Part shown: in pieces, positions 34,149-47,695 of the stretch
How positions within the stretch are numbered: position 1 is the first letter of the stretch
How the letters are laid out: each line of letters opens with the position of its first letter
Source of the DNA: Plumapathes pennacea
Lineage: Eukaryota > Cnidaria > Anthozoa > Antipatharia > Myriopathidae
Assembly (NCBI GenBank): GCA_964036295.1
Contig: OZ038470.1
Coordinates: 9,081,078-9,145,077, forward strand
Reading direction: 5' to 3'
Length of the DNA stretch: 64,000 nt
The notes under the pieces: generated by a model
Database searches by the model: none
What the model saw: only the letters and a program-made list of their open reading frames with translations
Told to the model about the DNA's origin: nothing
Position numbers and translations under genes: made by a program

Positions 34149-34235
34149 TGCCTTCGACAATCTTGGCCTTCTATTCGGATTAAGTATTTTCTGCAAACGA
34201 CATATTATTTTAAAAACATCAAAACAAATCTTTAA

Positions 34236-35221
34236 ATGAAAAACATGGAAAAGATTTATTACTCTTCTCAAAAGGATATTGGAAGGGTTTATCCGCAGTC
34301 AAGAAACTTTCTACAGAAGCTAAAGTTAGCCTAGAAGAAGCAAGAGATTGGCTATCAAAACAGGCGCTTTGGCAAATTTATCTTCCTCCACCGAATTATG
34401 TTCCAAGACCACATTGGATTATTTCAGAACCAAACGAAATTCACCAAGCAGATCTCCTATTCCTCCCCCACGATAAAGTCGGAAGAAAAATTGATATATA
34501 TATATATGCTTTAGTCGTTATTGATATTGCTTCAGGATATGTCGATGTAGAAGCTTTGACAAGTAAATCAAGTGATAAAGTGTCAAACGCTTTCAAGAAA
34601 ATTTACTCAAGAAAGTGAAAATGGCCAAAAACTTGTTGATCCGGGAAGAGAGTTTGTTGGATCTGTAACGGTTCTTATGAATGAAAAGAAGCTAGTTATC
34701 AAAGATCGGAAACTGCTAATCACAGAGCACAAGCATTTGTCGAGAGAGCGAACAAAACATTAGGAGAAAAAGTATTTAGTCAACAATATGCCGACGAAAT
34801 GTTAATTGAAGGTAGATCAACAAAGTGGATAAATAGATTACCAAATATCGTGAAAACTATCGACAACCACGTCACTCGACTGACTGGCAAAAAAGTCATC
34901 GACGCTTATCGTGAGAAAAATCTTGAACAAAAGACTAAGAATTATTCAAGACCTGTTGGGTTTAATGAAAAAAGGCTTGACTCAATCGAAAAAGTAAGAT
35001 ATCTTGTCTTGCCAGGAGAGGAAGAAGGAGGAAACGTAAGAAGGGCAACAGATCCCATATGGAGTACAAACGTTTTTGAGTTGAAAAAATCCATAATATC
35101 TAAAAATCAACCAGTTTTGTATTATTTAGTCGATGGACCAAAAAGAAGAGTCGCCAGAGAAGAATTACTAATCATACCATATGGCACAGAATTACCTCCA
35201 AAATTTGTCTTAAAACAATAA
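34236..35221 (+). pseudogene. INT: U8: INT
   Basis: TA tract 34492-34507, TGA near 34616, a 5-bp deletion near 34632 before the second catalytic Asp (AAAAACTTGTTGATCC, shared with U10 and U15) and TAG near 34761. C-terminal 140 codons open (34799-35221). Confidence 0.86.
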
Positions 35222-35226
35222 CTTTT

Positions 35227-36002
35227 CTAAATATCTTTAATCCTATAATGCCTTAAGGCTAAGGTGTCTATCCCATTTGGTAATATGTTTCTTTTATCGT
35301 CTTCCCTACTAAGTGCTATTTTGTTCACTTCTTCCGTGTATATGTCATGATCGCGACTTCTAATTAGATTCATCACATTCATTTTCTTACCGCCGTTGAT
35401 ACGACAATCTTCATAATCCTGAAAATTTATATCCTTATTATCGACAGCCTTGTTAACGCCCTTACACTTCTTTTCCTCCTTCGTTTGAAGAATCGAGTAC
35501 GTAAGAGTCAAGCTTAGCTCTCAAACTGACAAACTATGAAATTTGTCTTCCACCGACTTCATCCTTAAACATTCCAATAACCTTCTTCTTAACTCCAGTA
35601 GTAATTCCTGAAGGATGATCCTTTGGGTAATTACTAGTGTCAAACGATGTTAAGACATCCCCACTAATACCTTTATAAGAATCATCCGTCTCTATCTCAT
35701 ACATTAATGAATAAGTGTCAGTAAATAGTAACCTTGCCTTATCATTGTACTTCTCTTTGATGTAACCATAATGAAAATCATACATCAACGTTTTACTTAT
35801 GTCAAGTATTGACATTCCCAAGTAAACTGGTTTATCAAATAATAGCTTCGTCCTATGCATGTGAATAGCTGCTAAATCATTCACAAAATATTTTCCTTCT
35901 ATCAATATCAAAGCTTGGTTTTGAGATAAGTTTCCTAGCTTGTGACTCGTTAGTGACCAACTTAATGTCTACCCTATTTCGGATATTTTCCATGGTTTTT
36001 CC
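35227..36002 (-). pseudogene. POLB: U8: PolB C-terminal part, type a
   Basis: TDTYS; an extra T near 35480 breaks the frame in the EEEKKC segment, with another stop near 35534. ATCAATATCAAAGC near 35900 is a private 6-bp duplication. Confidence 0.87.
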
Positions 36003-36460
36003 TCAGAAACTTTTGATGCATACCTGCAAATTCTTCTTCCTAATTGTTTATTATTCAACAAATCTTTCTTCAAAGACTCTTCATCGTCCAAAGTAAGGAT
36101 ATACGAAAGTCCTTTAAAAATTCCATCAACAACTATTCCCATTCCATCTTTCATTAACTCTTGTCCGGACTTTTCTTCATAAACTTTGAATAAACATTCT
36201 AAATCAGAATCCTTCATCTTTCTAATATCAACTGCACTTATGTTTTCTCCTACATATTCTTCCAAACCAAGCGTCATGGCAACTGACGCAAGAATATCTC
36301 TTTTTCTCGATATTTCACTTTGTACCTCTGGATCTATTTCAGCTTCCTTTTGTGATTCTTTCTTCTTACTTTGTGTTAGTTTTCTTTTTGCTTTAGGTTT
36401 TTGTTCTTCTTTTGTTTCGTTCTCTTCAAGATTAACGTAATCGTTTACAGTTTCTGCCAT
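36003..36460 (-). pseudogene. U8: truncated Lys/Glu-rich protein with fused tail
   Basis: Open 163-codon frame without private breaks. Confidence 0.74.
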
Positions 36461-36480
36461 TTATTTGTCATAACAAAATT

Positions 36481-37118
36481 TTAAGTTGTTTGTGGAATTT
36501 CAATATGATATGAAAATGGATGGCGAAGAGAAAAACAAATCCTTGAGTGTTTTTCATTTTTTAGTATTTCACAAATAGTTTTCTTTTCATTATTATCAAT
36601 TCCAGAACCAAACTTTTTAAAAAGTAAATCTGTTCCATCAAATTCTGGATTATGAAATGCAATAATGCAACCAAGATTTTCTCTGAATGGTTTCGCAATG
36701 CTAGTCAATTGTTGAGTTAGAACCCAAACAGAAACTCCAATATGTCGTCCACTGAAGCGAGATCGATGAGTTTGCTGCTTCGTTTCTTCACATCTGCACT
36801 CACTGCACAATCATCAAGAATTATGAGAACTTTGGTTTGTCTTTGTAAATCATCCATTTTGGTGTCGTGAAATAGATCTGCACAAATCTCCAAACACACT
36901 TCAACATCTTCAGATTCACTCGCATTTGGCATCGTGACGAAAAAGCATTTGTCAAGATTAGCGAACCCTTCATAAGTTTTGTTAGTGGCGAACGTTGGAC
37001 AAATCAAACAATAAAGTCGAAAACATACTTGGTTGATCTCTCAAAAGATCGACCAAGTATTGTGTTTTCCCACAATTTGTTGGGCCAGTAATCAAGCAAA
37101 ATCGTATATTTTTAAATC
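36481..37118 (-). pseudogene. ATP: U8: ATPase
   Basis: Usual breaks, private DVEVCLE and GVSVWV changes, and one hairpin arm mismatch (GGTTGATC). Confidence 0.84.
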
Positions 37119-38299
37119 TTATGAAGATGGCTGAACCCTTACATCTTTCACAATTCCATCACTAACGAAGATTGCTGCATCTGAAACAACAAACACGTGA
37201 CAATCGACGGTCGTAGAAGCAATTCCAGCCACGTCAACAACTAATCTCACACCATCCTGAGATCTTCCAACCACAATTCAGTCTCCATGAAGATTGTTAT
37301 CTGGTGTGGATCTCAAATCAATCCACAATGCGAACTTGCCATTATGAAAGTCAATTTCCTTAAAGTGATCCTCGACATAATCAAACCTTTTCAAAATCAC
37401 TGGCCAAACATCCTCTCGTAAAATTCCGTCTGAAAATAACTTGTGTGGAACACCATTTATAGAAACTATTACCGAATTAACAAGAGGATTAATAAACTCC
37501 TCAGCTTTTCTTTCTCCTGAATCGAAACTCTTTAAAAAGAATAATATGATTCCTTTCATACAACTTCTTGGTGTGTTTACGTGAAAAAATAAAAACAGCC
37601 ACCGTACTAATATCCTTCGAGGCTAACGTTTCAAAATGATGCACATCCTCAAAGTAAAATGTTCTCCCACTTTGATAAACGGTACTCGCTTGAAGTGCTA
37701 AATTTTCATCTTCAATGGTTGCGTATTCCAATTCTATGTGTGTTAACTCATATCCATGGCCTTTGGTATTGTCTGAAGTTACAACTATATCAGACGCATT
37801 AGCAAGTTTTATCTCAAATCTTAGGTTTGACTTCAGCCCACTTTGATAATGAACCCCATGATCGTCTAACAGCGGGTGAGATAGTGGAATACGATACCTC
37901 TGAGCGTAGGATGAATTCGTGAGTTTCATAATCTTAGAATCGCCAGTTTCTGCCGCTCTAATCTTTCTTTTGTCTTCTTGTCATGATTCCTCTTTTCATA
38001 TCTTCCTCACACGTCAACATATCATGATACCCATGAAAAATGTCATATTTGTCTGTGTCACAAATAGTTTTTCCTCCAAAGAAAATCTTCATATGGTTCA
38101 CTAAGTTTCTTGATACGTTTTTAACGAGGTGGATGCTTGCAACACCCTTTTTTATCTTGACGTAAACCTCAAAAACATACTCTTTGGAACGAATACCATG
38201 TTTTCATACAACCTCGGGTACATTAACATAAAGTGTTTTTCCAGGCTTAGCAGACGATGGTGTGAAAGTCGTCCTATGAACTGTCCTCTCTGCCTTCAT
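37119..38299 (-). pseudogene. MCP: U8: MCP, atypical
   Basis: Lacks the 13-bp deletion and the extra C in the CMKG segment, so that junction is in frame as in U0. New damage includes TGA near 37279, an altered segment near 37582-37600 and base losses near 38163. Confidence 0.8.
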
Positions 38300-38386
38300 T
38301 GCCTTCGACAATCTTGGCCTTCTATTCGGATTAAGCATTTTCTGCAAACGACATATTATTTTAAAAACATCAAAACAAATCTTTAA

Positions 38387-39371
38387 ATGAAAAACATGGA
38401 AAAGATTTATTACTCTTCTCAAGAGGATATTGGAAGGGTTTATCCACAGTCAAGAAACTTTCTACAGAGGCTAAAGTTAGCCTAGAAGAAGCAAGAGATT
38501 GGCTATCAAAACAGGCGCTTTGGCAAATTTATCTTCCTCCACCCAACTATGTTCCAAGACCACATTGGATTATTTCAGAACCAAACGAAATTCACCAAGC
38601 AGATCTCCTATTCCTCCCCCACGATAAAGTTGGAAGAAAAACTTATAAATATGCTTTAGTCGTTATTGACATTGCTTCAAGATATGTCGACGTAGAAGCT
38701 TTGACAAGTAAATCAAGTGATGAAGTGTCAAACGCTTTCAAGAAAATTTACTCAAGAAAGTGAAAATGGCCAAAAACTTTGATTCTTGATCCGGGAAGAG
38801 AGTTTGTTGGATCTGTAACGGTTCTTATGAATGAAAAAAACTAGTTTTCAAAGATCGAAAACTGCTAATCACAGAGCACAAGCATTCGTCGAGAGAGCGA
38901 ACAAAACATTGGGAGAAAAAATATTCAGTCAACAATATGCTGACGAAATGTTAACTGAAGGTAGATCAACAAAGTGGATAAATAGATTACCAAATATCGT
39001 GAAAACTATCAACAACCATGTCACTCGACTGACTGGCAAAAAAGCCATCGACGCTTATCGTGAGAAAAATGTTGAACAAAAGACTAAGAATTATTCAAGA
39101 CCTGTTGGGTTTAATGAAAAAAGGCTTGACTCAATCGAAAAAGTAAGATATCTTGTCTTGCCAGGAGAGGAAGAAGGAGGAAACGTAAGAAGGGCAACAG
39201 ATCCCATATGGAGTACAAACGTTTTTGAGTTGAAAAAATCCATAATATCTAAAAATCAACCAGTTTTGTATTATTTAGTCGATGGACCAAAAAGAAGAGT
39301 CGCCAGAGAAGAATTACTAATCATACCATATGGCACAGAATTACCTCCAAAAATTTGTCTTAAAACAATAA
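38387..39371 (+). pseudogene. INT: U9: INT with long open 3' half
   Basis: TGA near 38760; a base loss near 38838 (GAAAAAAACTAG) restores phase so that 38831-39406 is open for 191 codons, including the catalytic Glu (AFVERANKTLG). An extra A near 39352 shifts the end. Confidence 0.86.
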
Positions 39372-39376
39372 CTTTT

Positions 39377-40151
39377 CTAAATATCTTTAATCCTATAATG
39401 CCTTAAGGCTAAGGTTTCTATCCCATTTGGTAATATGTTTCTTTTATCGTCTTCCCTACTAAGTGCTATTTTGTTCACTTCTTCCGTGTATATGTCATGA
39501 TCGCGACTTCTAATTAGATTCATCACCCTCATTTTCTTACCGCCGTTGATACGACAATCTTCATAATCCTGAAAATTTATATCCTTATTAACAAGAAGGT
39601 TATTGGAATGTTTAAGGATGAAGTCGGTGGAAGACACGTTTGAAGAATCGAGTACGTAAGAGTCAAGCTTAGTTCTCAAACTGACAAACTCTGAAATTTG
39701 TCTTCCACCGACTTCATCCTTAAACATTCCAATAACCTTCTTGTTAACTCCAGTAGTAATTCCTGAAGGATGATCCTTTGGGTAATTACTAGTGTCAAAC
39801 GATGTTAAGACATCCCCACTAACACCTTTATAAAAATCATCCGTCTCTATCTCATATATTAATGAATAAGTGTCAGTAAATAGTAACCTTGCCTTATCAT
39901 TGTACTTCTCTTTGATGTAACCATAATGAAAATCATACATCAACGTTTTACTTATGTCAAGTATTGACATTCCCAAGTAAACTGGTTTATCAAATAATAG
40001 CTTCGTCCTATGCATGTGAATAGCTGCTAAATCATTCACAAAATATTTTCCTTCTATCAAAGCTTGGTTTTGAGATAAGTTTCCTAGATAGTGACTCGTT
40101 AGTGACCAACTTAATGTCTACCCTATTTCGGATATTTTCCATGGTTTTTCC
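39377..40151 (-). pseudogene. POLB: U9: PolB C-terminal part, type b, 227-codon open frame
   Basis: The stop at the start of the loop in other type b units is absent (AACTCTGAAAT), so 39377-40060 is continuous from the extra-T shift to the C-terminus. Motif C is still TDTYS. Confidence 0.87.
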
Positions 40152-40609
40152 TCAGAAACTTTTGATGCATACCTGCAAATTCTTCTTCCTAATTGTTTAT
40201 TATTCAACAAATCTTTCTTCAAAGACTCTTCATCGTCCAAAGTAAGGATATACGAAAATCCTTTAAAATTTCCATCAACAACTATTCCCATTCCATCTTT
40301 CATTAACTCTTGTCCGGACTTTTCTTCATAAACTTTGAATAAACATTCTAAATCAGAATCCTTCATCTTTCTAATATCAACTGCACTTATGTTTTCTCCT
40401 ACATATTCTTCCAAACCAAGCGTCATGGCAACTGACGCAAGAATATCTCTTTTTCTCGATATTTCACTTTGTACCTCTGGATCTATTTCAGCTTCCTTTT
40501 GTGATTCTTTCTTCTTACTTTGTGCTAGTTTTCTTTTTGCTTTAGGTTTTTGTTCTTCTTTTGTTTCGTTCTCTTCAAGATTAACGTAATCGTTTACAGT
40601 TTCTGCCAT
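40152..40609 (-). pseudogene. U9: truncated Lys/Glu-rich protein with fused tail
   Basis: Open 163-codon frame with private changes DGNFKGF and LAQSKKK. Confidence 0.74.
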
Positions 40610-40629
40610 TTATTTGTCATAACAAAATT

Positions 40630-41267
40630 TTAAGTTGTTTGTGGAATTTCAATATGATATGAAAATGGATGGCGAAGAGAAAAACAAATCCTTGAGTGTT
40701 TTTCATTTTTTAGTATTTCACAAATAGTTTTCTTTTCATTATTATCAATTCCAGAACCAAACTTTTTAAAAAGTAAATCTGTTCCATCAAATTCTGGATT
40801 ATAAAATGCAATAATGCAACCAAGATTTTCTCTGAATGGTTTCGCAATGCTAGTCAATTGTTGAGTTAGAACCCAAACAGAAATTCCAATATGTCGTCCA
40901 CTGAAGCGAGATCGATGAGTTTGCTGCTTCGTTTCTTCACATCTGCACTCACTGCACAATCATCAAGAATTATGAGAACTTTGGTTTGTCTTTGTAAATC
41001 ATCCATTTTGGTGTCGTGAAATAGATCTGCACAAATCTCCAACCACTCTTCAACATCTTCAGATTCACTCGCATTTGGCATCGTGACGAAAAAGCATTTG
41101 TCAAGATTAGCGAACCCTTCATAAGTTTTGTTAGTGGCGAACGTTGGACAAATCAAACAAAAAAGTCGAAAACATACTTGGTCGATCTCTCAAAAGATCG
41201 ACCAAGTATTGTGTTTTCCCACAATTTGTTGGGCCAGTAATCAAGCAAAATCGTATATTTTTAAATC
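40630..41267 (-). pseudogene. ATP: U9: ATPase
   Basis: Usual breaks plus Cys to Trp in EEWLEICAD. Confidence 0.84.
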
Positions 41268-42436
41268 TTATGAAGATGGCTGAATCCTTACATCTTTCAC
41301 AACTCCATCACTAACGAAGACTGCTGCATCTGAAACAACAAACACGTGACAATCGACGGTCGTAGAAGCAATTCCAGCCACGTCTACAACTAATCTCACA
41401 CCATCCTGAGATCTTCCAACCACAATTCCGTCTCCATGAAGATTGTTATCTGGTGTGGATCTCAAATCAATCCACAATGCGAACTTGCCATTATGAAAGT
41501 CAATTTCCTTAAAGTGATCCTCGACATAATCAAACCTTTTCAAAATCATTGGCCAAACATTCCGTCTGAAAATAACTTGTGTGGAACACCATTTATAGAA
41601 ACTATTACCGAATTAACAAGAGGATTAATAAACTCCTCAGCTTTTCTTTCTCCTGAATCGAAACTCTTTAAAAAGAATAACATGATTCCCTTTCATACAA
41701 CTTCTTGGTGTGTTTACGTGCAAATTAAAAACAGCCCCCGTACCAATATCCTTCGAGGCTAACGTTTCAAAATGATGCACATCCTCAAAGTAAAAAAGTT
41801 CTCCCACTTTGATAAACGCTACTCGCTTGAATTGCTAAATTTTCATCTTCAATGGTTGCGCATTCCAATTCTATGTGTGTTAACTCATATCAATGGCCTT
41901 TGGTATTGTCTGAAGTTACAACTATATCAGACGCATTAGCAAGTTTTATCTCAAATCTTAGGTTTGACTTCAGCCCACTTTGATAATAAACCCCATGATC
42001 GTCTAACAGCGGGTGAGATAGTGGAATACGATACCTCTAAGCGTAGGATAAATTCGTGAGTTTCATAATCTTAGAATCGCCAGTTTCTGCCGCTCTAATC
42101 TTTCTTTTGTCTTCTTGTCATGATTCCTCTTTTCATATCTTCCTCACACGTCAACATATCATGATACCCATGAAAAATGTCATATTTGTCTGTGTCACAA
42201 ATAGTTTTTCCTCCAAAGAAAATTTTCATGTGGTTCACTAAGTTTCTTGATACGTTTTGAACGAGGTGGTTGCTTGCAACACCCTTTTCTATCTTGACGT
42301 TAAACCTCAAAAACATACTCTTTGGAACGAAAACCATGTTTCATACAACCTCGGGTACATTAACATAAAGTGTTTTTCCAGGCTTAGCAGACGATGGTGT
42401 GAAAGTCGTCCTATGAACTGTCCTCTCTGCCTTCAT
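41268..42436 (-). pseudogene. MCP: U9: MCP
   Basis: It has the 13-bp deletion, an extra A near 41796, and a stop in the YAQRY segment (CTCTAAGCG near 42037) shared with U10; the middle open part is therefore lost. Confidence 0.8.
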
Positions 42437-42523
42437 TGCCTTCGACAATCTTGGCCTTCTATTCGGATTAAGCATTTTCTGCAAACGACATATTATTTTA
42501 AAAACATCAAAACAAATCTTTAA

Positions 42524-43510
42524 ATGAAAAACATGGAAAAGATTTATTACTCTTCTCAAAAGGATATTGGAAGGGTTTATCCGCAGTCAAGAAACTTTCT
42601 ACAGAAGCTAAAGTTAGCCTAGAAGAAGCAAGAGATTGGCTATCAAAACAGGCGCTTTGGCAAATTTATCTTCCTCCACCGAATTATGTTCCAAGACCAC
42701 ATTGGATTATTTCAGAACCAAACGAAATTCACCAAGCAGATCTCCTATTCCTCCCCCACGATAAGGTCGGAAGAAAAACTTATATATATATTTATGCTTT
42801 AGTCGTTATTGATATTGCTTCAAGATATGTCGATGTAGAAGCTTTGACAAGTAAATCAAGTGATGAAGTGTCAAACGCTTTCAAGAAAATTTACCTCAAG
42901 AAAGTAAAAATGGCCAAAAACTTGTTGATCCGGGAAGAGAGTTTGTTGGATCTGTAACGGTTCTTATGAATGAAAAGAAGCTAGTCATCAAAGATCGGAA
43001 ACTGCTAATCACAGAGCACAAGCATTCGTCGAGAGAGCGAACAAAACATTGGGAGAAAAAATATTTAGTCAACAATATGCTGACGAAATGTTAACTGAAG
43101 GTAGATCAACAAAGTGGATAAATAGATTACCAAATATCGTGAAAACTATCGACAACCACGTCACTCGACTGACTGGCAAAAAAGCCATCGACGCTTATCG
43201 TGAGAAAAATGTTGAACAAAAGACTAAGAGTTATTCAAGACCTGTTGGGTTTAATGAAAAAAGGCTTGACTCAATCGAAAAAGTAAGATATCTTGTCTTG
43301 CCAGGAGAGGAAGAAGGAGGAAACGTAAGAAGGGCAACAGATCCCATATGGAGTACAAACGTTTTTGAGTTGAAAAAATCCATAATATCTAAAAATCAAC
43401 CAGTTTTGTATTATTTAGTCGATGGACCAAAAAGAGGATTCGCCAGAGAAGAATTACTAATCATACCATATGGCACAGAATTACCTCCAAAATTTGTCTT
43501 AAAACAATAA
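42524..43510 (+). pseudogene. INT: U10: INT
   Basis: TA tract near 42780, extra C near 42894, 5-bp deletion near 42918. C-terminal 153 codons open (43049-43510). Confidence 0.86.
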
Positions 43511-43515
43511 CTTTT

Positions 43516-44315
43516 CTAAATATCTTTAATCCTATAATGCCTTAAGGCTAAGGTGTCTATCCCATTTGGTAATATGTTTCTTTTATCGTCTTCCCTACTA
43601 AGTGCTATTTTGTTCACTTCTTCCGTGTATATGTCATGATCGCGACTTCCAATTAGATTCATCACCCTCATTTTCTTACCGCCGTTGATAAGACAATCTT
43701 CATAATCCTGAAAATTTATATCCTTATTAACGACAGACTTCTTAACGCCCTTACACTTCTTTTCCTCCTCGTTTGAAGAATCGAGTACGTAAGAGTCAAG
43801 CTTAGCTCTCAAACTGACAAACTCTGAAATTTGTCTTCCACCGACTTCATCCTTAAACATTCCAATAACCTTCTTGTTAACTCCAGTAGTAATTCCTGAA
43901 GGATGATCCTTTGGGTAATTACTAGTGTCAAACGATGTTAAGACATCCCCACTAATACCTTTAAAAAAATCATCCGTCTCTATCTCATACATTAATGAAT
44001 AAGTGTCAGTAAATAGTAACCTTATCATTGTAAGCCTTATCATTGTACCTCTCTTGTACTTCATTGTACTGCCCTTTGATGTAACCATAATGAAAATCAT
44101 ACATCAACGTTTTATTTATGTCAAGTATTGACATTCCCAAGTAAACTGGTTTATCAAATAATAGCTTCGTCCTATGCATGTGAATAGCTGCTAAATCATT
44201 CACAAAATATTTTCCTTCTATCAAAGCTTGGTTTTGAGATAAGTTTCCTAGCTTGTGACTCGTTAGTGACCAACTTAATGTCTACCCTATTTCGGATATT
44301 TTCCATGGTTTTTCC
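43516..44315 (-). pseudogene. POLB: U10: PolB C-terminal part, type a with duplication
   Basis: TDTYS, duplication at 44024-44074, private changes KGVKKSVVNK and NLIGSRDH. Confidence 0.87.
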
Positions 44316-44773
44316 TCAGACACTTTTGATGCATACCTGCAAATTCTTCTTCCTAATTGTTTATTATTCAACAAATCTTTCTTCAAAGACTCTTCATCGT
44401 CCAAAGTAAGGATATACGAAAGTCCTTTAAAAATTCCATCAACAACTATTCCCATTCCATCTTTCATTAACTCTTGTCCGGACTTTTCTTCATAAACTTT
44501 GAATAAACATTCTAAATCAGAATCCTTCATCTTTCTAATATCAACTGCACTTATGTTTTCTCCTACATATTCTTCCAAACCAAGCGTCATGGCAACTGAC
44601 GCAAGAATATCTCTTTTTCTCGATATTTCACTTTGTACCTCTGGATCTATTTCAGCTTCCTTTTGTGATTCTTTCTTCTTACTTTGTGTTAGTTTTCTTT
44701 TTGCTTTAGGTTTTTGTTCTTCTTTTGTTTCGTTCTCTTCAAGATTAACGTAATCGTTTACAGTTTCTGCCAT
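44316..44773 (-). pseudogene. U10: truncated Lys/Glu-rich protein with fused tail
   Basis: Open 163-codon frame without private breaks. Confidence 0.74.
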
Positions 44774-44793
44774 TTATTTGTCATAACAAAATT

Positions 44794-45431
44794 TTAAGTT
44801 GTTTGTGGAATTTCAATATGATATGAAAATGGATGGCGAAGAGAAAAACAAATCCTTGAGTGTTTTTCATTTTCTAGTATTTCACAAATAGTTTTCTTTT
44901 CATTATTATCAATTCCAGAACCAAACTTTTTAAAAAGTAAATCTGTTCCATCAAATTCTGGATTATGAAATGCAATAATGCAACCAAGATTTTCTCTGAA
45001 TGGTTTCGCAATGCTAGTCAATTGTTGAGTTAGAACCCAAACAGAAATTCCAATATGTCGTCCACTGAAGCGAGATCGATGAGTTTGCTGCTTCGTTTCT
45101 TCACATCTGCACTCACTGCACAATCATCAAGAATTATGAGAACTTTGGTTTGTCTTTGTAAATCATCCATTTTGGTGTCGTGAAATAGATCTGCACAAAT
45201 CTCCAAACACTCTTCAACATCTTCAGATTCACTCGCATTTGGCATCGTGACGAAAAAGCATTTGTCAAGATTAGCGAACCCTTCATAAGTTTTGTTAGTG
45301 GCGAACGTTGGACAAATCAAACAAAAAAGTCGAAAACATACTTGGTCGATCTCTCAAAAGATCGACCAAGTATTGTGTTTTCCCACAATTTGTTGGGCCA
45401 GTAATCAAGCAAAATCGTATATTTTTAAATC
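44794..45431 (-). pseudogene. ATP: U10: ATPase
   Basis: Usual breaks; private ILENEKHS change. Confidence 0.84.
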
Positions 45432-46611
45432 TTATGAAGATGGCTGAATCCTTACATCTTTCACAACTCCATCACTAACGAAGACTGCTGCATCTGAAAC
45501 AACAAACACGTGACAATCGACGGTCGTAGAAGCAATTCCAGCCACGTCTACAACTAATCTCACACCATCCTGAGATCTTCCAACCACAATTCCGTCTCCA
45601 TGAAGATTGTTATCTGGTGTGGATCTCAAATCAATCCACAATGCGAACTTGCCATTATGAAAGTCAATTTCCTTAAAGTGATCCTCGACATAATCAAACC
45701 TTTTCAAAATCATTGGCCAAACATCCTCTCGTAAAATTCCGTCTGAATATAACTTGTGTGGAACACCATTTATAGAAACCTTTACCGAATTAACAAGAGT
45801 ATTAATAAACTCCTCAGCTTTTCTTTCTCCTGAATCGAAACTCTTTAAAAAGAATAACATGATTCCCTTTCATACAACTTCTTGGTGTGTTTACGTGCAA
45901 ATTAAAAACAGCCCCCGTACCAATATCCTTCGAGGCTAACGTTTCAAAATGATGCACATCCTCAAAGTAAAAAGTTCTCCCACTTTGATAAACGCTACTC
46001 GCTTGAATTGCTAAATTTTCATCTTCAATGGTTGCGTATTCCAATTCTATGTGTGTTAACTCATATCCATGGCCTTTGGTATTGTCTGAAGTTACAACTA
46101 TATCAGACGCATTAGCAAGTTTTATCTCAAATCTTAGGTTTGACTTCAGCCCACTTTGATAATAAACCCCATGATCGTCTAACAGCGGGTGAGATAGTGG
46201 AATACGATACCTCTAAGCGTAGGATAAATTTGTGAGTTTCATAATCTTAGAATCGCCAGTTTCTGCCGCTCTAATCTTTCTTTTGTCTTCTTGTCATGAT
46301 TCCTCTTTTCATATCTTCCTCACACGTCAACATATCATGATACCCATGAAAAATGTCATATTTGTCTGTGTCACAAATAGTTTTTCCTCCAAAGAAAATT
46401 TTCATGTGGTTCACTAAGTTTCTTGATACGTTTTGAACGAGGTGGTTGCTTGCAACACCCTTTTCTATCTTGACGTTAAACCTCGAAAACATACTCTTTG
46501 GAACGAAACCATGTTTCATACAACCTCGGGTACATTAACATAAAGTGTTTTTCCAGGCTTAGCAGACGATGGTGTGAAAGTCGTCCTATGAACTGTCCTC
46601 TCTGCCTTCAT
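45432..46611 (-). pseudogene. MCP: U10: MCP
   Basis: No 13-bp deletion. Private pair FINTLVNS and HKLYSDG is shared only with U12; the stop CTCTAAGCG near 46213 is shared with U9. A base is missing near 46507. Confidence 0.8.
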
Positions 46612-46698
46612 TGCCTTCGACAATCTTGGCCTTCTATTCGGATTAAGTATTTTCTGCAAAGGACATATTATTTTAAAAACATCAAAACAAATCTTTAA

Positions 46699-47690
46699 AT
46701 GAAAAACATGGAAAAGATTTATTACTCTTCTCAAAAGGATATTGGAAGGGTTTATCCGCAGTCAAGAAACTTTCTACAGAAGCTAAAGTTAGCCTAGAAG
46801 AAGCAAGAGATTGGCTATCAAAACAGGCGCTTTAGAAAATTTATCTTCCTCCACCGAATTATGTTCCAAGACCACATTGGATTATTTCAGAACCAAACGA
46901 AATTCACCAAGCAGATCTCCTATTCCTCCCCCACGATAAGGTCGGAAGAAAAACTTATATATATATATATATGCTTTAGTCGTTATTGATATTGCTTCAA
47001 GATATGTCGATGTAGAAGCTTTGACAAGTAAATCAAGTGATGAAGTGTCAAACGCTTTCAAGAAAATTTACTCAAGAAAGTAAAAATGGCAAAAACTTTG
47101 ATTGTTGATCCGGGAAGAGAGTTTGTTGGATCTGTAACGGTTCTTATGAATGAAAAGAAGCTAGTTATCAAAGATCGGAAACTGCTAATCACAGAGCACA
47201 AGCATTCGTCGAGAGAGCGAACAAAACATTAGGAGAAAAAATATTTAGTCAACAATATGCTGACGAAATGTTAACTGAAGGTAGATCAACAAAGTGGATA
47301 AATAGATTACCAAATATCGTGAAAACTATCGACAACCACGTCACTCGACTGACTGGCAAAAAAGCCATCGACGCTTATCGTGAGAAAAATGTTGAACAAA
47401 AGACTAAGAATTATTCAAGACCTGTTGGGTTTAATGAAAAAAGGCTTGACTCAATCGAAAAAGTAAGATATCTTGTCTTGCCAGGAGAGGAAGAAGGAGG
47501 AAACGTAAGAAGGGCAACAGATCCCATATGGAGTACAAACGTTTTTGAGTTGAAAAAATCCATAATATCTAAAAATCAACCAGTTTTGTATTATTTAGTC
47601 GATGGACCAAAAAGAGGATTCGCCAGAGAAGAATTACTAATCATACCATATGGCACAGAATTACCTCCAAAATTTGTCTTAAAACAATAA
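46699..47690 (+). pseudogene. INT: U11: INT
   Basis: TAG in GCGCTTTAGAAAAT near 46834 (shared with U12), TA tract 46957-46972 and TAG near 47231. Open C-terminal frame 47268-47690. Confidence 0.86.
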
Positions 47691-47695
47691 CTTTT

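Larger units (their letters stand above)
30095..34235 (+). repeat. U7: 4.14-kb unit, type b, first with TA tract
   Basis: First unit in which TATAAATATG of INT is expanded to a (TA)n tract (30353-30365). Confidence 0.9.
34236..38386 (+). repeat. U8: 4.15-kb unit, type a without local duplication
   Basis: Only array unit besides U1 with type a sequence but no PolB duplication near motif C. It also has an in-frame CMKG segment in MCP like U0. Confidence 0.9.
38387..42523 (+). repeat. U9: 4.14-kb unit, type b with type a-like INT
   Basis: Mosaic: PolB is type b, but INT lacks the TA tract and has the TGGCCAAAAACTTTGATTC form found in U4 and U6. Confidence 0.88.
42524..46698 (+). repeat. U10: 4.18-kb unit, type a with local duplications
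   Basis: Longest standard unit: it has the PolB duplications and lacks the 13-bp MCP deletion. Confidence 0.9.
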
